11,098 nucleotides of DNA from Synergistaceae bacterium. GTDB lineage: Bacteria; Synergistota; Synergistia; Synergistales; Synergistaceae. Location of the stretch: NCBI GenBank assembly GCA_031290815.1, contig JAISLO010000207.1, positions 1-11,098 on the forward strand, read 5' to 3'. Made by a program: the position numbers and the translations under genes. Below are positions 1 through 7,731 of the stretch, one piece after another. How positions within the stretch are numbered: position 1 is the stretch's first letter; each line of letters begins with the position of its first letter. The notes beneath the pieces were generated by a model, which did no database searches, was not told where the DNA came from, and worked only from the letters and a program-made list of their open reading frames with translations.

Positions 1-979
1 TCACGCGGGAGACGTTTCCGAAGTCGGTCGATCCGGTGCGCTCTCTCGGCGGTCTAATATCCGGCGCCCCGACAAATCCGGCGTTCTCCATCAGCAGTTC
101 CATCAGGGACCTGACCGGAACGGAGTCGTCGTAGGAAACTGTCTCCCTCACCTCGCAGGCCGTGTCGCTCATCAGAGACGCGCCTTCCACTATCTTTTTG
201 AACCTGGCTTTTACGCCCTCCAATGTCCTGCCGCTGTAAGAGCGCAACGCAAATCTGGCGGACACTGACTCGTGAACCACGTTCGCCGGGCCGGTGCTGC
301 CGGTTATCGTGTAATGCATCCTCACGTCTGGCGGCACGTGCTCCCGCATAAACTCAACGCCGCTCGCGGCCAGCAGGAACGCGTCGAGGGCGCTCCTGCC
401 CTTGTTCGGCGCTATCGCAGCATGAGAGCCGATGCCGCGGAAGCTGACGTTGTATGACGACATCGCGAGCGTTCTGATATCAACGCTCGTACCGCTCGAA
501 CTCGCGTGAGTCATGATCGCCACATCTATGTCGCGGAAGCAGCCGTTTTTCAACATAGTCACCTTGCCGCCGAAAGTCTCCTCCGCCGGGGTACCGTAGA
601 CCACCACCTTAAACGGATGGGGGCCTGCAACGCTGCCCATCGTCTCCGCAAGGGCCGCCGCGCAGCCGCAGATGGCAGGGCCTTGGATGTGGTGTCCGCA
701 GCCGTGCCCTATACCTTCCAGAGCGTCGTATTCGCAGAGCAAGCCAAGCGATATGCCGCAGCCGAAGGAGCGCGTCCCTTTGAAGGCGGTTTCGAGCCCA
801 CCCGCTCCCCGCTCCACTGAGAACCCTCTGTCCTCGAGATATGCCGATAGCCAGCCTGACGCCTTATACTCCTCCAGTCCCACCTCCGGGTTGTCGCATA
901 TCATGTCGGCAAGGGAAATAAGACTTGGCGCGTCGTTGTCTATGTGAGCGAACAATTTTCCTTTTATTTCTTCGTTCAT
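1..979 (-). CDS. M20 family amidohydrolase (AbgB/PM20D2-like), 3' end cut by window edge
   Basis: A cytoplasmic metallo-amidohydrolase that probably cleaves an amide bond in a dipeptide or N-acyl amino acid such as an aminobenzoyl-glutamate-like compound. The frame is open from the ATG at 979 to base 2 without a stop: 326 residues are visible, and perhaps 60-150 more lie beyond the window given usual family lengths of about 390-480. The metal-site motif GHGCGHH is at residues 91-97, followed by GTPAEE (129-134) with the likely catalytic and metal-binding glutamates, MTH (156-158), the dimerisation-domain histidine (GIGSHAA, 182-188), and STDFGNVS (317-324), typical of the last conserved block. 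The second histidine of GHGCGHH is Asn in many relatives. No signal peptide is seen. Its ATG overlaps the dppF stop as ATGA, so it is the last visible gene of the peptide-transporter operon and probably acts on the imported substrate. Exact substrate unknown. Confidence 0.88.
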   Translation of the reverse strand, partial: MNEEIKGKLFAHIDNDAPSLISLADMICDNPEVGLEEYKASGWLSAYLEDRGFSVERGAGGLETAFKGTRSFGCGISLGLLCEYDALEGIGHGCGHHIQGPAICGCAAALAETMGSVAGPHPFKVVVYGTPAEETFGGKVTMLKNGCFRDIDVAIMTHASSSGTSVDIRTLAMSSYNVSFRGIGSHAAIAPNKGRSALDAFLLAASGVEFMREHVPPDVRMHYTITGSTGPANVVHESVSARFALRSYSGRTLEGVKARFKKIVEGASLMSDTACEVRETVSYDDSVPVRSLMELLMENAGFVGAPDIRPPRERTGSTDFGNVSRV

Positions 980-1935
980 GACGACGTCCCGTTTTTGACA
1001 CAGGCGACCAAATGTCCCGCCCCCGATTCCCGCAGGATTATGTCCTCCCCTGCGCACTCGCTTGACGCGAGCGAGCAGCGCGGCGCGAAACGGCAGCCCG
1101 GCTTTGGGTCTATGGGATTTGAAACCTCCCCCTTGATGGTTCCCTTTCTCTTTTTGCGCGCTTCGAGGCTCGGAACCGGAATAGCCGCCAGAAGAGCCCT
1201 GGTGTATGGATGAAGCGGATTGGCGAACAGTTCCTCAGATGACGCTTTTTCTATGCATTGCCCCAGGTACATGACCATTATTTCCTGGCTGATGTGCTTT
1301 ACCACGCTCAGGTTATGCGTTATAAACATGTAGGAGATCGCGTGTTCCTCCTGGAGGTCCATCAGAAGATTCAATATCTGGGCTTGTATGGAGACATCGA
1401 GGGCCGAGACCGGCTCGTCGCAGACGATGAATTTAGGGCTCGAGGCCAGAGCCCTCGCGATGCCTATGCGCTGCCTCCTCCCGCCGTCCAGTTCGTGAGG
1501 GTACGAATTGGCGAAACGGTCGGCCAGGCCAACTGTTTTCATCAGATGGGCCACTCTGTCGTCCATCTCGTCCCTCCCGCCGGTTATTTTAAAAACCCTC
1601 AAGGGCTCGGCTATGATCTCGGAGACTGTCATCCTCGGATTCAGGGAGGATAGGGGATCCTGGAAGATGAGCTGCAGGTCCCTTCTTATCGCGTTCATGC
1701 GCTGTGCTGAAAATCGCGCGATGTCAGAACCGGCGTACAGCACCTGTCCGTCCGTCGGCTCGGTGAGCCTCAATATCGTCCGGCCGAGCGTGGATTTGCC
1801 GCATCCAGATTCGCCAACGACTCCAAGCGTCCGTCCGCCGTCTATGGCCAAATCAACCCCGTCCACGGCGTGAAGCGTACCCATCGGGGTGTCGAAATAT
1901 TTCCTCAGCCCCTTGGTCTCCAGCAGGGCGCTCAT
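976..1935 (-). CDS. dppF: Peptide ABC transporter ATP-binding protein, DppF/OppF type, with altered signature motif
   Basis: One of two ATPases powering a peptide importer on the inner face of the membrane; it would pair with DppD. The 319 residues are a normal family length. Walker A GESGCGKST is at 41-49, the Q-loop glutamine at 92, Walker B FIVCDE at 169-174 and the H-loop histidine at 207. The OligoHPY region (HPYTRALLAAIP) is at 242-253, and a cysteine-bearing tail has C281, C287, C294 and C312. The odd point is the ABC signature, LDGGR at 149-153 where this family normally reads (F/L)SGGQ; the serine that contacts ATP gamma-phosphate is replaced by Asp, although the following QRIGIARAL is intact. 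The ATG at 1935 overlaps the dppD stop as ATGA, with a GGGG about 8 bases upstream. Dpp versus Opp naming is uncertain because substrate cannot be read from the ATPase. Confidence 0.95.
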   Translation of the reverse strand: MSALLETKGLRKYFDTPMGTLHAVDGVDLAIDGGRTLGVVGESGCGKSTLGRTILRLTEPTDGQVLYAGSDIARFSAQRMNAIRRDLQLIFQDPLSSLNPRMTVSEIIAEPLRVFKITGGRDEMDDRVAHLMKTVGLADRFANSYPHELDGGRRQRIGIARALASSPKFIVCDEPVSALDVSIQAQILNLLMDLQEEHAISYMFITHNLSVVKHISQEIMVMYLGQCIEKASSEELFANPLHPYTRALLAAIPVPSLEARKKRKGTIKGEVSNPIDPKPGCRFAPRCSLASSECAGEDIILRESGAGHLVACVKNGTSS

Positions 1936-2927
1936 GAGCCGTCACCCCGACGCGCGCAGTCTCCGTGCAGCCAGCACCTTATGGCGTGTCCATTCCCCTC
2001 CGTCGGAAACAGAGGAGGTTTTTTGCCGCACATCTCCATTTTTTTGGGGCAGCGTTCGTAAAAACCGCATCCGTCAGGGGGCGACGCGGGATCCGGCATC
2101 AACCCGTCGATGGGGTTCAGCCTCCGCGCAGTTACCTTAATGTTTGGTATCGACCCGAACAGGCCGCTCGTATAAGGGTGGCGTATTTGAGTGTCGAATA
2201 CTTCCTCGACCCTTCCTCTCTCGATTATCTCGCCCGCGTACATTATAGCCACAGTGTCGCACGTCTGGGCAACCACTCCCAGGTCGTGCGTTATCAGTAT
2301 CATGGAGGTTCCGAGTCTCTCCTTCAGGTCGTTCATCATCTCCAGCACCTGATCCTGAATAGTGACGTCCAGAGCCGTTGTCGGCTCATCCGCGATCAGG
2401 AGCTTGGGCTTGCACGCAAGGGCTATGGCTATGACTATGCGTTGTTTCATGCCGCCTGAGAATTGATGAGGATATTCGTTCTTTCTGTGGGATGGGATGC
2501 CGACCAGCTCCATCATTTCGTCCACGCTGCGCGCCATCTCGCTGCTCGACTTGCTCTTTTCGTGAAGCTGCAGTACCTCTGCTATCTGGCGGCCGACGGT
2601 TATCGTAGGGTTGAGGGACGTCATCGGATCCTGAAATATCATTGATACAGTGTTGCCCCTTATCGCCTCCATCTCGTGTTCTGTGGCCCGAGTTATGTCG
2701 ATTCCATCCAGAGTTATCCTTCCGCTCTTTATGAACCCAGTCCTCTCTGGCAGCAGCTTCATTATGGCCAAAGCCGTGGTCGTCTTGCCGGCGCCAGTCT
2801 CTCCGACCAGACCCATTGTCTCGCCGTTTTTAACCGACATGTCCACGCCATTTACGGCGTAGATGGTGTCCTCGTCGGTTTTGTATATGACCCTCAGATC
2901 CTCTATTTCCAACAGGTTCACGTTCAT
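1932..2927 (-). CDS. dppD: Peptide ABC transporter ATP-binding protein, DppD/OppD type
   Basis: The partner ATPase of the peptide importer, 331 residues, full length for the family. Walker A GETGAGKTT is at 42-50, the Q-loop glutamine at 99, signature FSGGM at 156-160 (the usual form in this family, unlike the DppF partner), Walker B LLIADE at 176-181, and the H-loop histidine at 214. The OligoHPY segment (HPYTSGLFGSIP) follows at 250-261, then a cysteine-rich tail with C287, C293, C300, C318 and C324. Related DppD/OppD proteins are reported to bind a 4Fe-4S cluster in this tail; whether this one does is inference. The ATG at 2927 lies 4 bases after the dppC stop, with GAGG about 10 bases upstream inside the end of dppC. 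Its stop overlaps the dppF start. It is part of the continuous transporter operon. Confidence 0.96.
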   Translation of the reverse strand: MNVNLLEIEDLRVIYKTDEDTIYAVNGVDMSVKNGETMGLVGETGAGKTTTALAIMKLLPERTGFIKSGRITLDGIDITRATEHEMEAIRGNTVSMIFQDPMTSLNPTITVGRQIAEVLQLHEKSKSSSEMARSVDEMMELVGIPSHRKNEYPHQFSGGMKQRIVIAIALACKPKLLIADEPTTALDVTIQDQVLEMMNDLKERLGTSMILITHDLGVVAQTCDTVAIMYAGEIIERGRVEEVFDTQIRHPYTSGLFGSIPNIKVTARRLNPIDGLMPDPASPPDGCGFYERCPKKMEMCGKKPPLFPTEGNGHAIRCWLHGDCARRGDGS

Positions 2928-2931
2928 GCCG

Positions 2932-3795
2932 TCAGTTCCTCAATCTGGGATCGAGCGCGTCTCTCAAGCCATCCCCGACCAAGTTTATTGCCATGACGGT
3001 TATGGCTATGGCGGCTCCGGGTATCAGGATGAGGTGAGGGTACTGGAGCATCTGCGGTTTGGCATCGGCAAGCATGGAACCCCACTCCGGCGTGGGTGGT
3101 GATATTCCTAGCCCGACGAAACTGAGTGACGAAATATTCAAAATAGTTCGGGCCACGTTCAAAGTTGTCTGCACGATTATCGGGCCTATGGCGTTGGGAA
3201 GTATGTGCCGAGCGATTATCCTGGCGCTTGGCGTGCCCAGCGCGCGTGCCGCCTCGATGTAGTCCTGCTCCTTTACGGTGAGGATCGACGCCCTTACCAC
3301 CCGAGCGAAACTCGGCACCTGGGAGATGGCCAGCGCTATCAGAAGATTCGTTATTCCCTGCCCCAGCGCGGCCACGATGGAAATCGCCAAGAGCGTGTTT
3401 GGGATTGCCAGGAACACGTCCATTATCCTCATCAGCACTTCGTCGATCCTGCCTCCGTAATACCCTGCCACCGCGCCTATGCACGACCCGGACAGCAAGG
3501 ATGCCGATACGGTAGCGATGCCGACCAGCAGAGAAATCCGCGCCCCAAACATCATTCTTATGAATATATCCCTGCCAAATTGGTCGGTTCCGAAAATATG
3601 CTCGGCGCTGAGAGGCTGGTAACGGCTTGAGAAATCCTGCTCTACGGCCGTGTCATAGTCCTTGAAAAGCGGTATTATCAGGGCCGAAAAGAATAATACC
3701 GCAACAGCTGCGAGGCCCAGTATCGCAAGCTTGCTCTTTTTATAGCGGCGCCATGTCATCTGGAACTGACTGCGTTTCCTAGGCTTTTCCCGCAT
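2932..3795 (-). CDS. dppC: Peptide ABC transporter permease, DppC/OppC type
   Basis: An inner-membrane permease of the binding-protein-dependent peptide importer, 287 residues, close to the usual DppC length of about 300. The N-terminus is basic (KPRKR) and then shows the OppC_N-type block TWRRYKKSKLAILG at 14-27 leading into the first membrane segment at about 23-44. A periplasmic loop contains HIFGTDQFGRD (66-76), a hallmark of this family. Further hydrophobic segments lie at about 88-112, 130-160, 202-230 and 254-275. The EAA loop that docks on the ATPases runs from EAARALG (181-187) to HILPN (197-201). The start ATG at 3795 overlaps the last 17 bases of dppB and has a strong GAGGGGG Shine-Dalgarno just upstream, so this start is well supported. 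It would form a heterodimer with DppB. Confidence 0.95.
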   Translation of the reverse strand: MREKPRKRSQFQMTWRRYKKSKLAILGLAAVAVLFFSALIIPLFKDYDTAVEQDFSSRYQPLSAEHIFGTDQFGRDIFIRMMFGARISLLVGIATVSASLLSGSCIGAVAGYYGGRIDEVLMRIMDVFLAIPNTLLAISIVAALGQGITNLLIALAISQVPSFARVVRASILTVKEQDYIEAARALGTPSARIIARHILPNAIGPIIVQTTLNVARTILNISSLSFVGLGISPPTPEWGSMLADAKPQMLQYPHLILIPGAAIAITVMAINLVGDGLRDALDPRLRN

Positions 3796-4744
3796 CGCGC
3801 CGCCCCCTCTTAGTGAACCTCTCGTAGTGCGATTTGACGCGAGGGTCGATGTATGCGTACATGATGTCGACCGCGAGGTTGACTATTCCGGCCACTATCG
3901 CAGCAAATATCACGGAGCCCATGACGGCCGGGATATCCTTCTGCCTGATGGCGTTTATCATGTACGTCCCCAAGCCTGGGATAGCGAACACCGCCTCTAT
4001 CATTATCGTTCCCCCGAGCTGGACGCCGAAATTTATCCCTATCACCGTCACGACCGGCAGCAGGGAGTTGCGGAGGCAATGGGTGAAGATGACGCGCCTG
4101 ACCGAAGCTCCCTTGGCCCTCGCTGTTCTTATGTAGTCCTGCCTTATAACCTCCAACATGGTGGACCGCGTCATCCTGATAAAATTAGCCATTGTGACGG
4201 AGGCCACCGACAAGGACGGCAGGATGAAGTGCTTCCATGTGCTTATGCCGGTTGCCGGGAATATTCGGAGCATCAGGGCAAATACGAGTATGAGGAGCAT
4301 CCCGACGAAGAAGCCGGGCATGGACGTAAGCAGCATCGCGACGACAGTCGTGATTACATCTATGGCGGAATACTGCCTTACAGCCGATATGACTCCCGCC
4401 GGTATCGCGAACAGCGTGGCGAACAATATGCCGAGGAAGGCTATGTAGAACGTGGTCGGAAATCTGGAGAATATCTCCTCCGACACAGGAGCGTCAGTCC
4501 TGTACGACCTTCCGAAGTCGCCCACAGCAACCCCCGCTATGTATTTCACGTAGCGCACGATGAAGTGGTCGTTCAAGCCCAGTTCCTCCCGCTTCGCCTC
4601 TATCGCCTCGAGTGTGGCGCCCTCTCCCAGGATGAGGCGGGCAGGATCGCCCTTGGTCAGGTCCATTATCGAGAATATTATGAGCGATATTCCCAATATC
4701 ACTGGAATCATCATGAGCAATCTCTGCCCGATATACCTTATCAC
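3779..4744 (-). CDS. dppB: Peptide ABC transporter permease, DppB/OppB type
   Basis: The first permease of the importer, 321 residues, a normal length. It begins MIRYIGQRLLMMIPV, the typical DppB N-terminus merging into the first membrane helix (about 8-27). The periplasmic part contains KGDPAR (31-36) and the conserved DFGRSYRTDAPV (76-87). More hydrophobic segments are at about 99-122, 130-160, 174-190, 228-250 and 274-297. The EAA-type cytoplasmic loop starts at RTARAKGAS (206-214) and ends at HCLRN (222-226). The start is GTG at 4744; a GGGGG about 8 bases upstream can serve as ribosome binding site and no ATG offers a better full-length start. It lies 34 bases downstream of the substrate-binding protein gene; a short inverted repeat sits at that junction. 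The last 17 bases overlap dppC. Confidence 0.95.
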   Translation of the reverse strand: MIRYIGQRLLMMIPVILGISLIIFSIMDLTKGDPARLILGEGATLEAIEAKREELGLNDHFIVRYVKYIAGVAVGDFGRSYRTDAPVSEEIFSRFPTTFYIAFLGILFATLFAIPAGVISAVRQYSAIDVITTVVAMLLTSMPGFFVGMLLILVFALMLRIFPATGISTWKHFILPSLSVASVTMANFIRMTRSTMLEVIRQDYIRTARAKGASVRRVIFTHCLRNSLLPVVTVIGINFGVQLGGTIMIEAVFAIPGLGTYMINAIRQKDIPAVMGSVIFAAIVAGIVNLAVDIMYAYIDPRVKSHYERFTKRGRRDAGKA

Positions 4745-4767
4745 TCCAGATACCCCCGCAGCGCTCC

Positions 4768-4780
4768 AGCCCTATGGGCT
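4768..4780 (-). repeat. Short inverted repeat at the binding-protein / dppB junction
   Basis: AGCCC-TAT-GGGCT is a perfect 5-bp inverted repeat with a 3-base loop, overlapping the stop codon of the binding-protein gene. It has no following U-run, so it is not a full terminator. In transport operons a hairpin here can protect the upstream mRNA and leave more binding protein than permease; that role is inference and the stem is short enough to be chance. Confidence 0.3.
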
Positions 4781-6350
4781 ACTCCGCCCACGAGTAGTCG
4801 TAAACGTAGAACAGATTCCCGGCGGACGGCTCTACTCCTCTGAGCTTCGAGTTGAACGCGATGGCTGACTTGCTGGTCATCAGGGGGATGAACGGTATGT
4901 CTTCCTTGACTGAGTCGCTGGTCTCACGGTAAAGCTTGACCCTCTCATCGAGATTGTTGGAGGATCTCGCCCTCATTATCATGTCATCGACTTTGGGGTT
5001 GGAGTAATTGGCGTAATTAGTGTTGCCGATGTTGCTGCTGTGGAGCCGCCCGTAGAAAATATAGTCCGGGTCGTCATATATCGTGGAGAACATGTAGAGC
5101 GTTATCTCGTAATTCATGTCCTCGTATATCTCCGATAGATATGTCGCGCGCTCCATCAGCTCGAACTCGGCGTTTATGCCTATTTTTCTGAGCTGTGCCT
5201 GCACGACCTCTGCGGGTTTCGTGTAGAGGGAGCTCTGGTTGAGCTTGATCGGCACGGTGAGACCGTCCGGGTATCCGGCTTCCTTCATCAGTTCCTTGGC
5301 CCTGTCTATGTCCTGCGGGTAAAATTTGTAGGAAGCGTCGTAAAAATCAGCGCACGTCGGGGATATCGGCATCTCGACCGGACTTCCGTTGCCTTCCAGC
5401 GCGCCCTCGACTATGTCGGAGCGCTTTATCGCCAGGGCCACTGCTTCGCGCAGCCTCCTGTCGGCAAACACGCCTTTCTTGCTGTTGAAGCTGATGATGT
5501 AGATGAGCGCAGCGCTGTCTATCTCGGAGTACGTGACGTTCGGGAGGCCTGTGAGCGTCTGCTTGTCCGTGTTGGCGGGGTCGTACAGGACATCTATCTC
5601 GTCGTTCTGCAGCGCTATGGCGGCGGTCGATTTGTCTGTCATTATGAGAAACGTGACGTCCTTTATCGACGGTTTTCCCCTCCAATGGTCGTCGAACGAC
5701 GTCGTGACGATCCTGTCTCCGCCCTTCCACGAGACGAATTTGTATGGGCCGGTTCCGACCGGCTGCTTGCGGAAGCCATCGTCCCCCAGCTCTTCGACGG
5801 CTCTCCTGCTGACGATCGACAACCCTGTGGCAGCAACACATTCCAGCGCGGGAGCGAACTGATCTTTCAGGCTGAGCTTTACGTGCGTGTCATCGACCGC
5901 CGACGCCCCATCCATCATGCTGCTCACGTTGGAGGTGAGGCTGCTCTTTATGGCCCTGTTCAGAGAAAAAACCACGTCATCGGCGGTCATAGTGTCTCCG
6001 TTGTGGAACTTGACGCCCTGCCTGATTGCGAAAACGATGCTGCGACCGTCATCCGCAACCTTCCATTCCGTAGCGAGCCCGGGCTCCAGTTTGCCCGAGG
6101 AAGTCTTGTGTATAAGCGTGTCATAGATCTGCGATATTATTATGCCCGTGACGGTATCCCTCTGAGCGGCCGGGTCGACGGCAACTATATCCGCATTGAT
6201 GCTGAATATGAGGTCGTTCCTCTCGGCTCCGGCCGCTGAAATCGCGCCATCGGCATAAAATAACGAGCACAGCCCGATGACAAACGCTGCAATTGCCCGC
6301 AAAAGCACCATTCTCTTCATGACTGTCATTGCCCTGCACGGGTGTTCCAT
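4779..6350 (-). CDS. Family 5 extracellular substrate-binding protein (peptide ABC transporter)
   Basis: The periplasmic solute receptor that hands a peptide-like ligand to the DppBCDF complex; 523 residues, matching DppA/OppA-type proteins of about 530. Residues 12-35 form a signal peptide: basic MKRM then a hydrophobic core (VLLRAIAAFVIGLCSLF), with likely cleavage in the AISAAGA stretch. The cysteine in GLC is not in a proper lipobox (L rather than G/A/S at -1), so a soluble periplasmic protein is more likely than a lipoprotein. The SBP_bac_5 signature is clear at about 97-126 (TEWKVADDG, then RQGVKFHNGD, then TADDVVFSL), and TGPYKF follows near 195. I chose ATG 6350 because AGGAG at 6360-6364 is 9 bases upstream. 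A TTG at 6356 is in frame but too near that site; ATG 6320 would give a shorter, more ordinary signal peptide. It is the first gene of the operon. Ligand cannot be predicted. Confidence 0.94.
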   Translation of the reverse strand: MEHPCRAMTVMKRMVLLRAIAAFVIGLCSLFYADGAISAAGAERNDLIFSINADIVAVDPAAQRDTVTGIIISQIYDTLIHKTSSGKLEPGLATEWKVADDGRSIVFAIRQGVKFHNGDTMTADDVVFSLNRAIKSSLTSNVSSMMDGASAVDDTHVKLSLKDQFAPALECVAATGLSIVSRRAVEELGDDGFRKQPVGTGPYKFVSWKGGDRIVTTSFDDHWRGKPSIKDVTFLIMTDKSTAAIALQNDEIDVLYDPANTDKQTLTGLPNVTYSEIDSAALIYIISFNSKKGVFADRRLREAVALAIKRSDIVEGALEGNGSPVEMPISPTCADFYDASYKFYPQDIDRAKELMKEAGYPDGLTVPIKLNQSSLYTKPAEVVQAQLRKIGINAEFELMERATYLSEIYEDMNYEITLYMFSTIYDDPDYIFYGRLHSSNIGNTNYANYSNPKVDDMIMRARSSNNLDERVKLYRETSDSVKEDIPFIPLMTSKSAIAFNSKLRGVEPSAGNLFYVYDYSWAE

Positions 6351-6359
6351 TTTCAATCT

Positions 6360-6364
6360 CTCCT
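6360..6364 (-). promoter_or_regulatory. Ribosome binding site deciding the binding-protein start
   Basis: AGGAG on the minus strand, inside AAAGGAGAG, lies 9 bases before ATG 6350 but only 3 before the in-frame TTG at 6356. It therefore favours the ATG as start. Confidence 0.7.
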
Positions 6365-6405
6365 TTGATGTTTTTATAAAAATATGTGGGGAATGTTATT
6401 ATTGC

Positions 6406-6434
6406 AATATAGGGACTCGTATTCCCCTTGTCAA
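6406..6434 (-). promoter_or_regulatory. Sigma-70 promoter of the peptide transporter operon
   Basis: On the minus strand TTGACA (6434-6429) is a perfect -35 box, followed after exactly 17 bases by TATATT (6411-6406). Transcription would begin near 6399, giving a leader of about 50 bases to the ATG at 6350. A 9-base palindrome TCAATTTGA (6439-6431 on the minus strand, with a free centre base) overlaps the -35 box and might bind a regulator. Judged by eye only. Confidence 0.65.
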
Positions 6435-6601
6435 ATTGATTTTTTTCATGATGTCCATAACTTTTAGTTTGAGCCGTGAGGCCAGGTATATGCTAAAACC
6501 CCTCAGCTGATTGGCGCTGGGAGACTTTCTCTGTCAGTGCTTTGGTTTCAGATATTTACGGGCGAGGAGCAGAGTTGAGCCGATTTGGACTTAATCGAGT
6601 G
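6435..6601. other. Spacer between citC and the transporter promoter; no clear terminator
   Basis: This gap follows citC on the minus strand. I looked for a hairpin with a T-run and found only very short stems (for example GCC/GGC around 6473-6482 and GAGA/TCTC near 6521-6531), none followed by a T-run in the right orientation. No credible gene is seen. Read-through from citC into the transporter operon is therefore possible. Confidence 0.4.
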
Positions 6602-7645
6602 TCAATAACTATTATTCCCGCGGAGCAGCCTTTCAAGTACTGGCTCAAATTCTGGAGATTCAAAAAATTTCCTGGTGCATTGGGGAACGTAGTCTGCGGC
6701 CTCGCTGAGACGCTTTTTTTTGAGACATTCGCGCACTCGTGAAGCGCTCACCGCCTCTCCCCCTATTTCCAGCCTCTCGATTTCTTCCACGCGGATTCCC
6801 CTGGCCGGCAGAACCCTTTTCATCGTTTCGTTGTATATGCGGGTCACTTCCGAATATGGTTCGGTTCCGACGCAGCGAACCGAGATTGAAAGCGCCGGGG
6901 CTATCCGCGAAGCGAATATCTCTAGGTCGAGTTCGGCATGTGCCGGCGCGAGTTCCTCATCGCGGGTGAAGTAGGATGGAAACGTCGTGCTCGATACGAC
7001 GTAATCTCCTCCGCTCATGACCGCCACGTTAGGAATGTCCGCAGTTCCCTCCTGGAGCAAACGGAAACGCACATCGAAGGGAAACGCGGAACGATCGTCC
7101 CTCACAGCTATGACGTAAAGCGCGTCGCAGGCCGACGCGGCCCTCTCGATGAGATACCTGTGACCAAGGGTGAATGGATTACAGTTTGCCACTACACATG
7201 CAGCCGGCGTTCCGGACGCCGCTGCGGCGAGCCCGCGCAAGAATTCATCGATCCCTGGCCCGCCCCATTCCATGAGGACGGACAAATTCGTTACTGCGAC
7301 CGTTCGGAAGCCAAGCATCGCAAAACGCTTGGCCGCGTCCGGTTTCGTAAAGAGGGACAGACGCCATATCCCGTGTTCTGAGGCGTACTCGATCAGTCTG
7401 GATATGACGGCGGCGGACAATCCATCGCCCTCGAAACCGTCCGCCACGGCTATGCCCTGAATTATATCGCCCGCGAGAGACCCCGTCGCGACAAGACGTT
7501 CGCCGCCCTCGAACGCGCCAAACGCGCCAAAGATCACGTCTTCCCCACTGGGAACGGAAAGCCCTCGGGAGAAGAGAAGACGCTCGCGCGCGCTCAAATC
7601 GAAATCAGATACCAGTTTCCGTACGCCATACATAACGCCGTCCAT
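6602..7645 (-). CDS. citC: [Citrate (pro-3S)-lyase] ligase, CitC
   Basis: The cytoplasmic enzyme that activates citrate (or citramalate) lyase by ATP-dependent acetylation of the thiol on the CitD prosthetic group (EC 6.2.1.22). The N-terminal half is a GNAT-like domain (about 10-126; LVATGSLAGDIIQGIAV at 51-67). The C-terminal half is a nucleotidyltransferase domain opening with ANCNPFTLGHRYLIE (153-167), whose TLGH is the HxGH-type ATP motif, and closing with VSASRVR (299-305), the SxSxxR-type motif. GTEPYSEVT (260-268) is also typical of CitC. Numbering uses ATG 7645 (347 residues), preceded by GGGA about 9 bases upstream. A GTG at 7669 would add eight residues but lacks a visible ribosome binding site. 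The gene is divergent from citDEF, whereas in classical clusters citC leads the same operon. Length is normal for the family. Confidence 0.94.
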   Translation of the reverse strand: MDGVMYGVRKLVSDFDLSARERLLFSRGLSVPSGEDVIFGAFGAFEGGERLVATGSLAGDIIQGIAVADGFEGDGLSAAVISRLIEYASEHGIWRLSLFTKPDAAKRFAMLGFRTVAVTNLSVLMEWGGPGIDEFLRGLAAAASGTPAACVVANCNPFTLGHRYLIERAASACDALYVIAVRDDRSAFPFDVRFRLLQEGTADIPNVAVMSGGDYVVSSTTFPSYFTRDEELAPAHAELDLEIFASRIAPALSISVRCVGTEPYSEVTRIYNETMKRVLPARGIRVEEIERLEIGGEAVSASRVRECLKKKRLSEAADYVPQCTRKFFESPEFEPVLERLLRGNNSY

Positions 7646-7680
7646 CAAAACACTTCCCGGTTCAAACACATTGCACGCTT

Positions 7681-7690
7681 ATTCATGAAT
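7681..7690. repeat. 10-bp palindrome in the citC leader
   Basis: ATTCATGAAT is a perfect palindrome lying between the predicted citC transcription start (about 7710) and the citC start codon. It could be an operator half or a small hairpin; too short to be sure. Confidence 0.3.
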
Positions 7691-7702
7691 CTGTTTCAAT
7701 CT

Positions 7703-7731
7703 TTGACTGTAAACACAGAATACGATAATCT
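7703..7731 (+). promoter_or_regulatory. Sigma-70-like promoter for citDEF
   Basis: TTGACT (7703-7708), a 17-base spacer, then TAATCT (7726-7731). The start of transcription would be near 7738, giving a leader of about 80 bases to the citD ATG. GATAAT at 7724-7729 is an alternative -10 with a 15-base spacer. It overlaps the citC promoter on the other strand. Confidence 0.5.

Noticed and set aside
3827..4843. Long open frame of 338 codons on the plus strand opposite dppB
   Set aside because: It lies antisense to a clear permease gene and its product is rich in Tyr, His and Arg with no domain; it is a by-product of dppB codon use.
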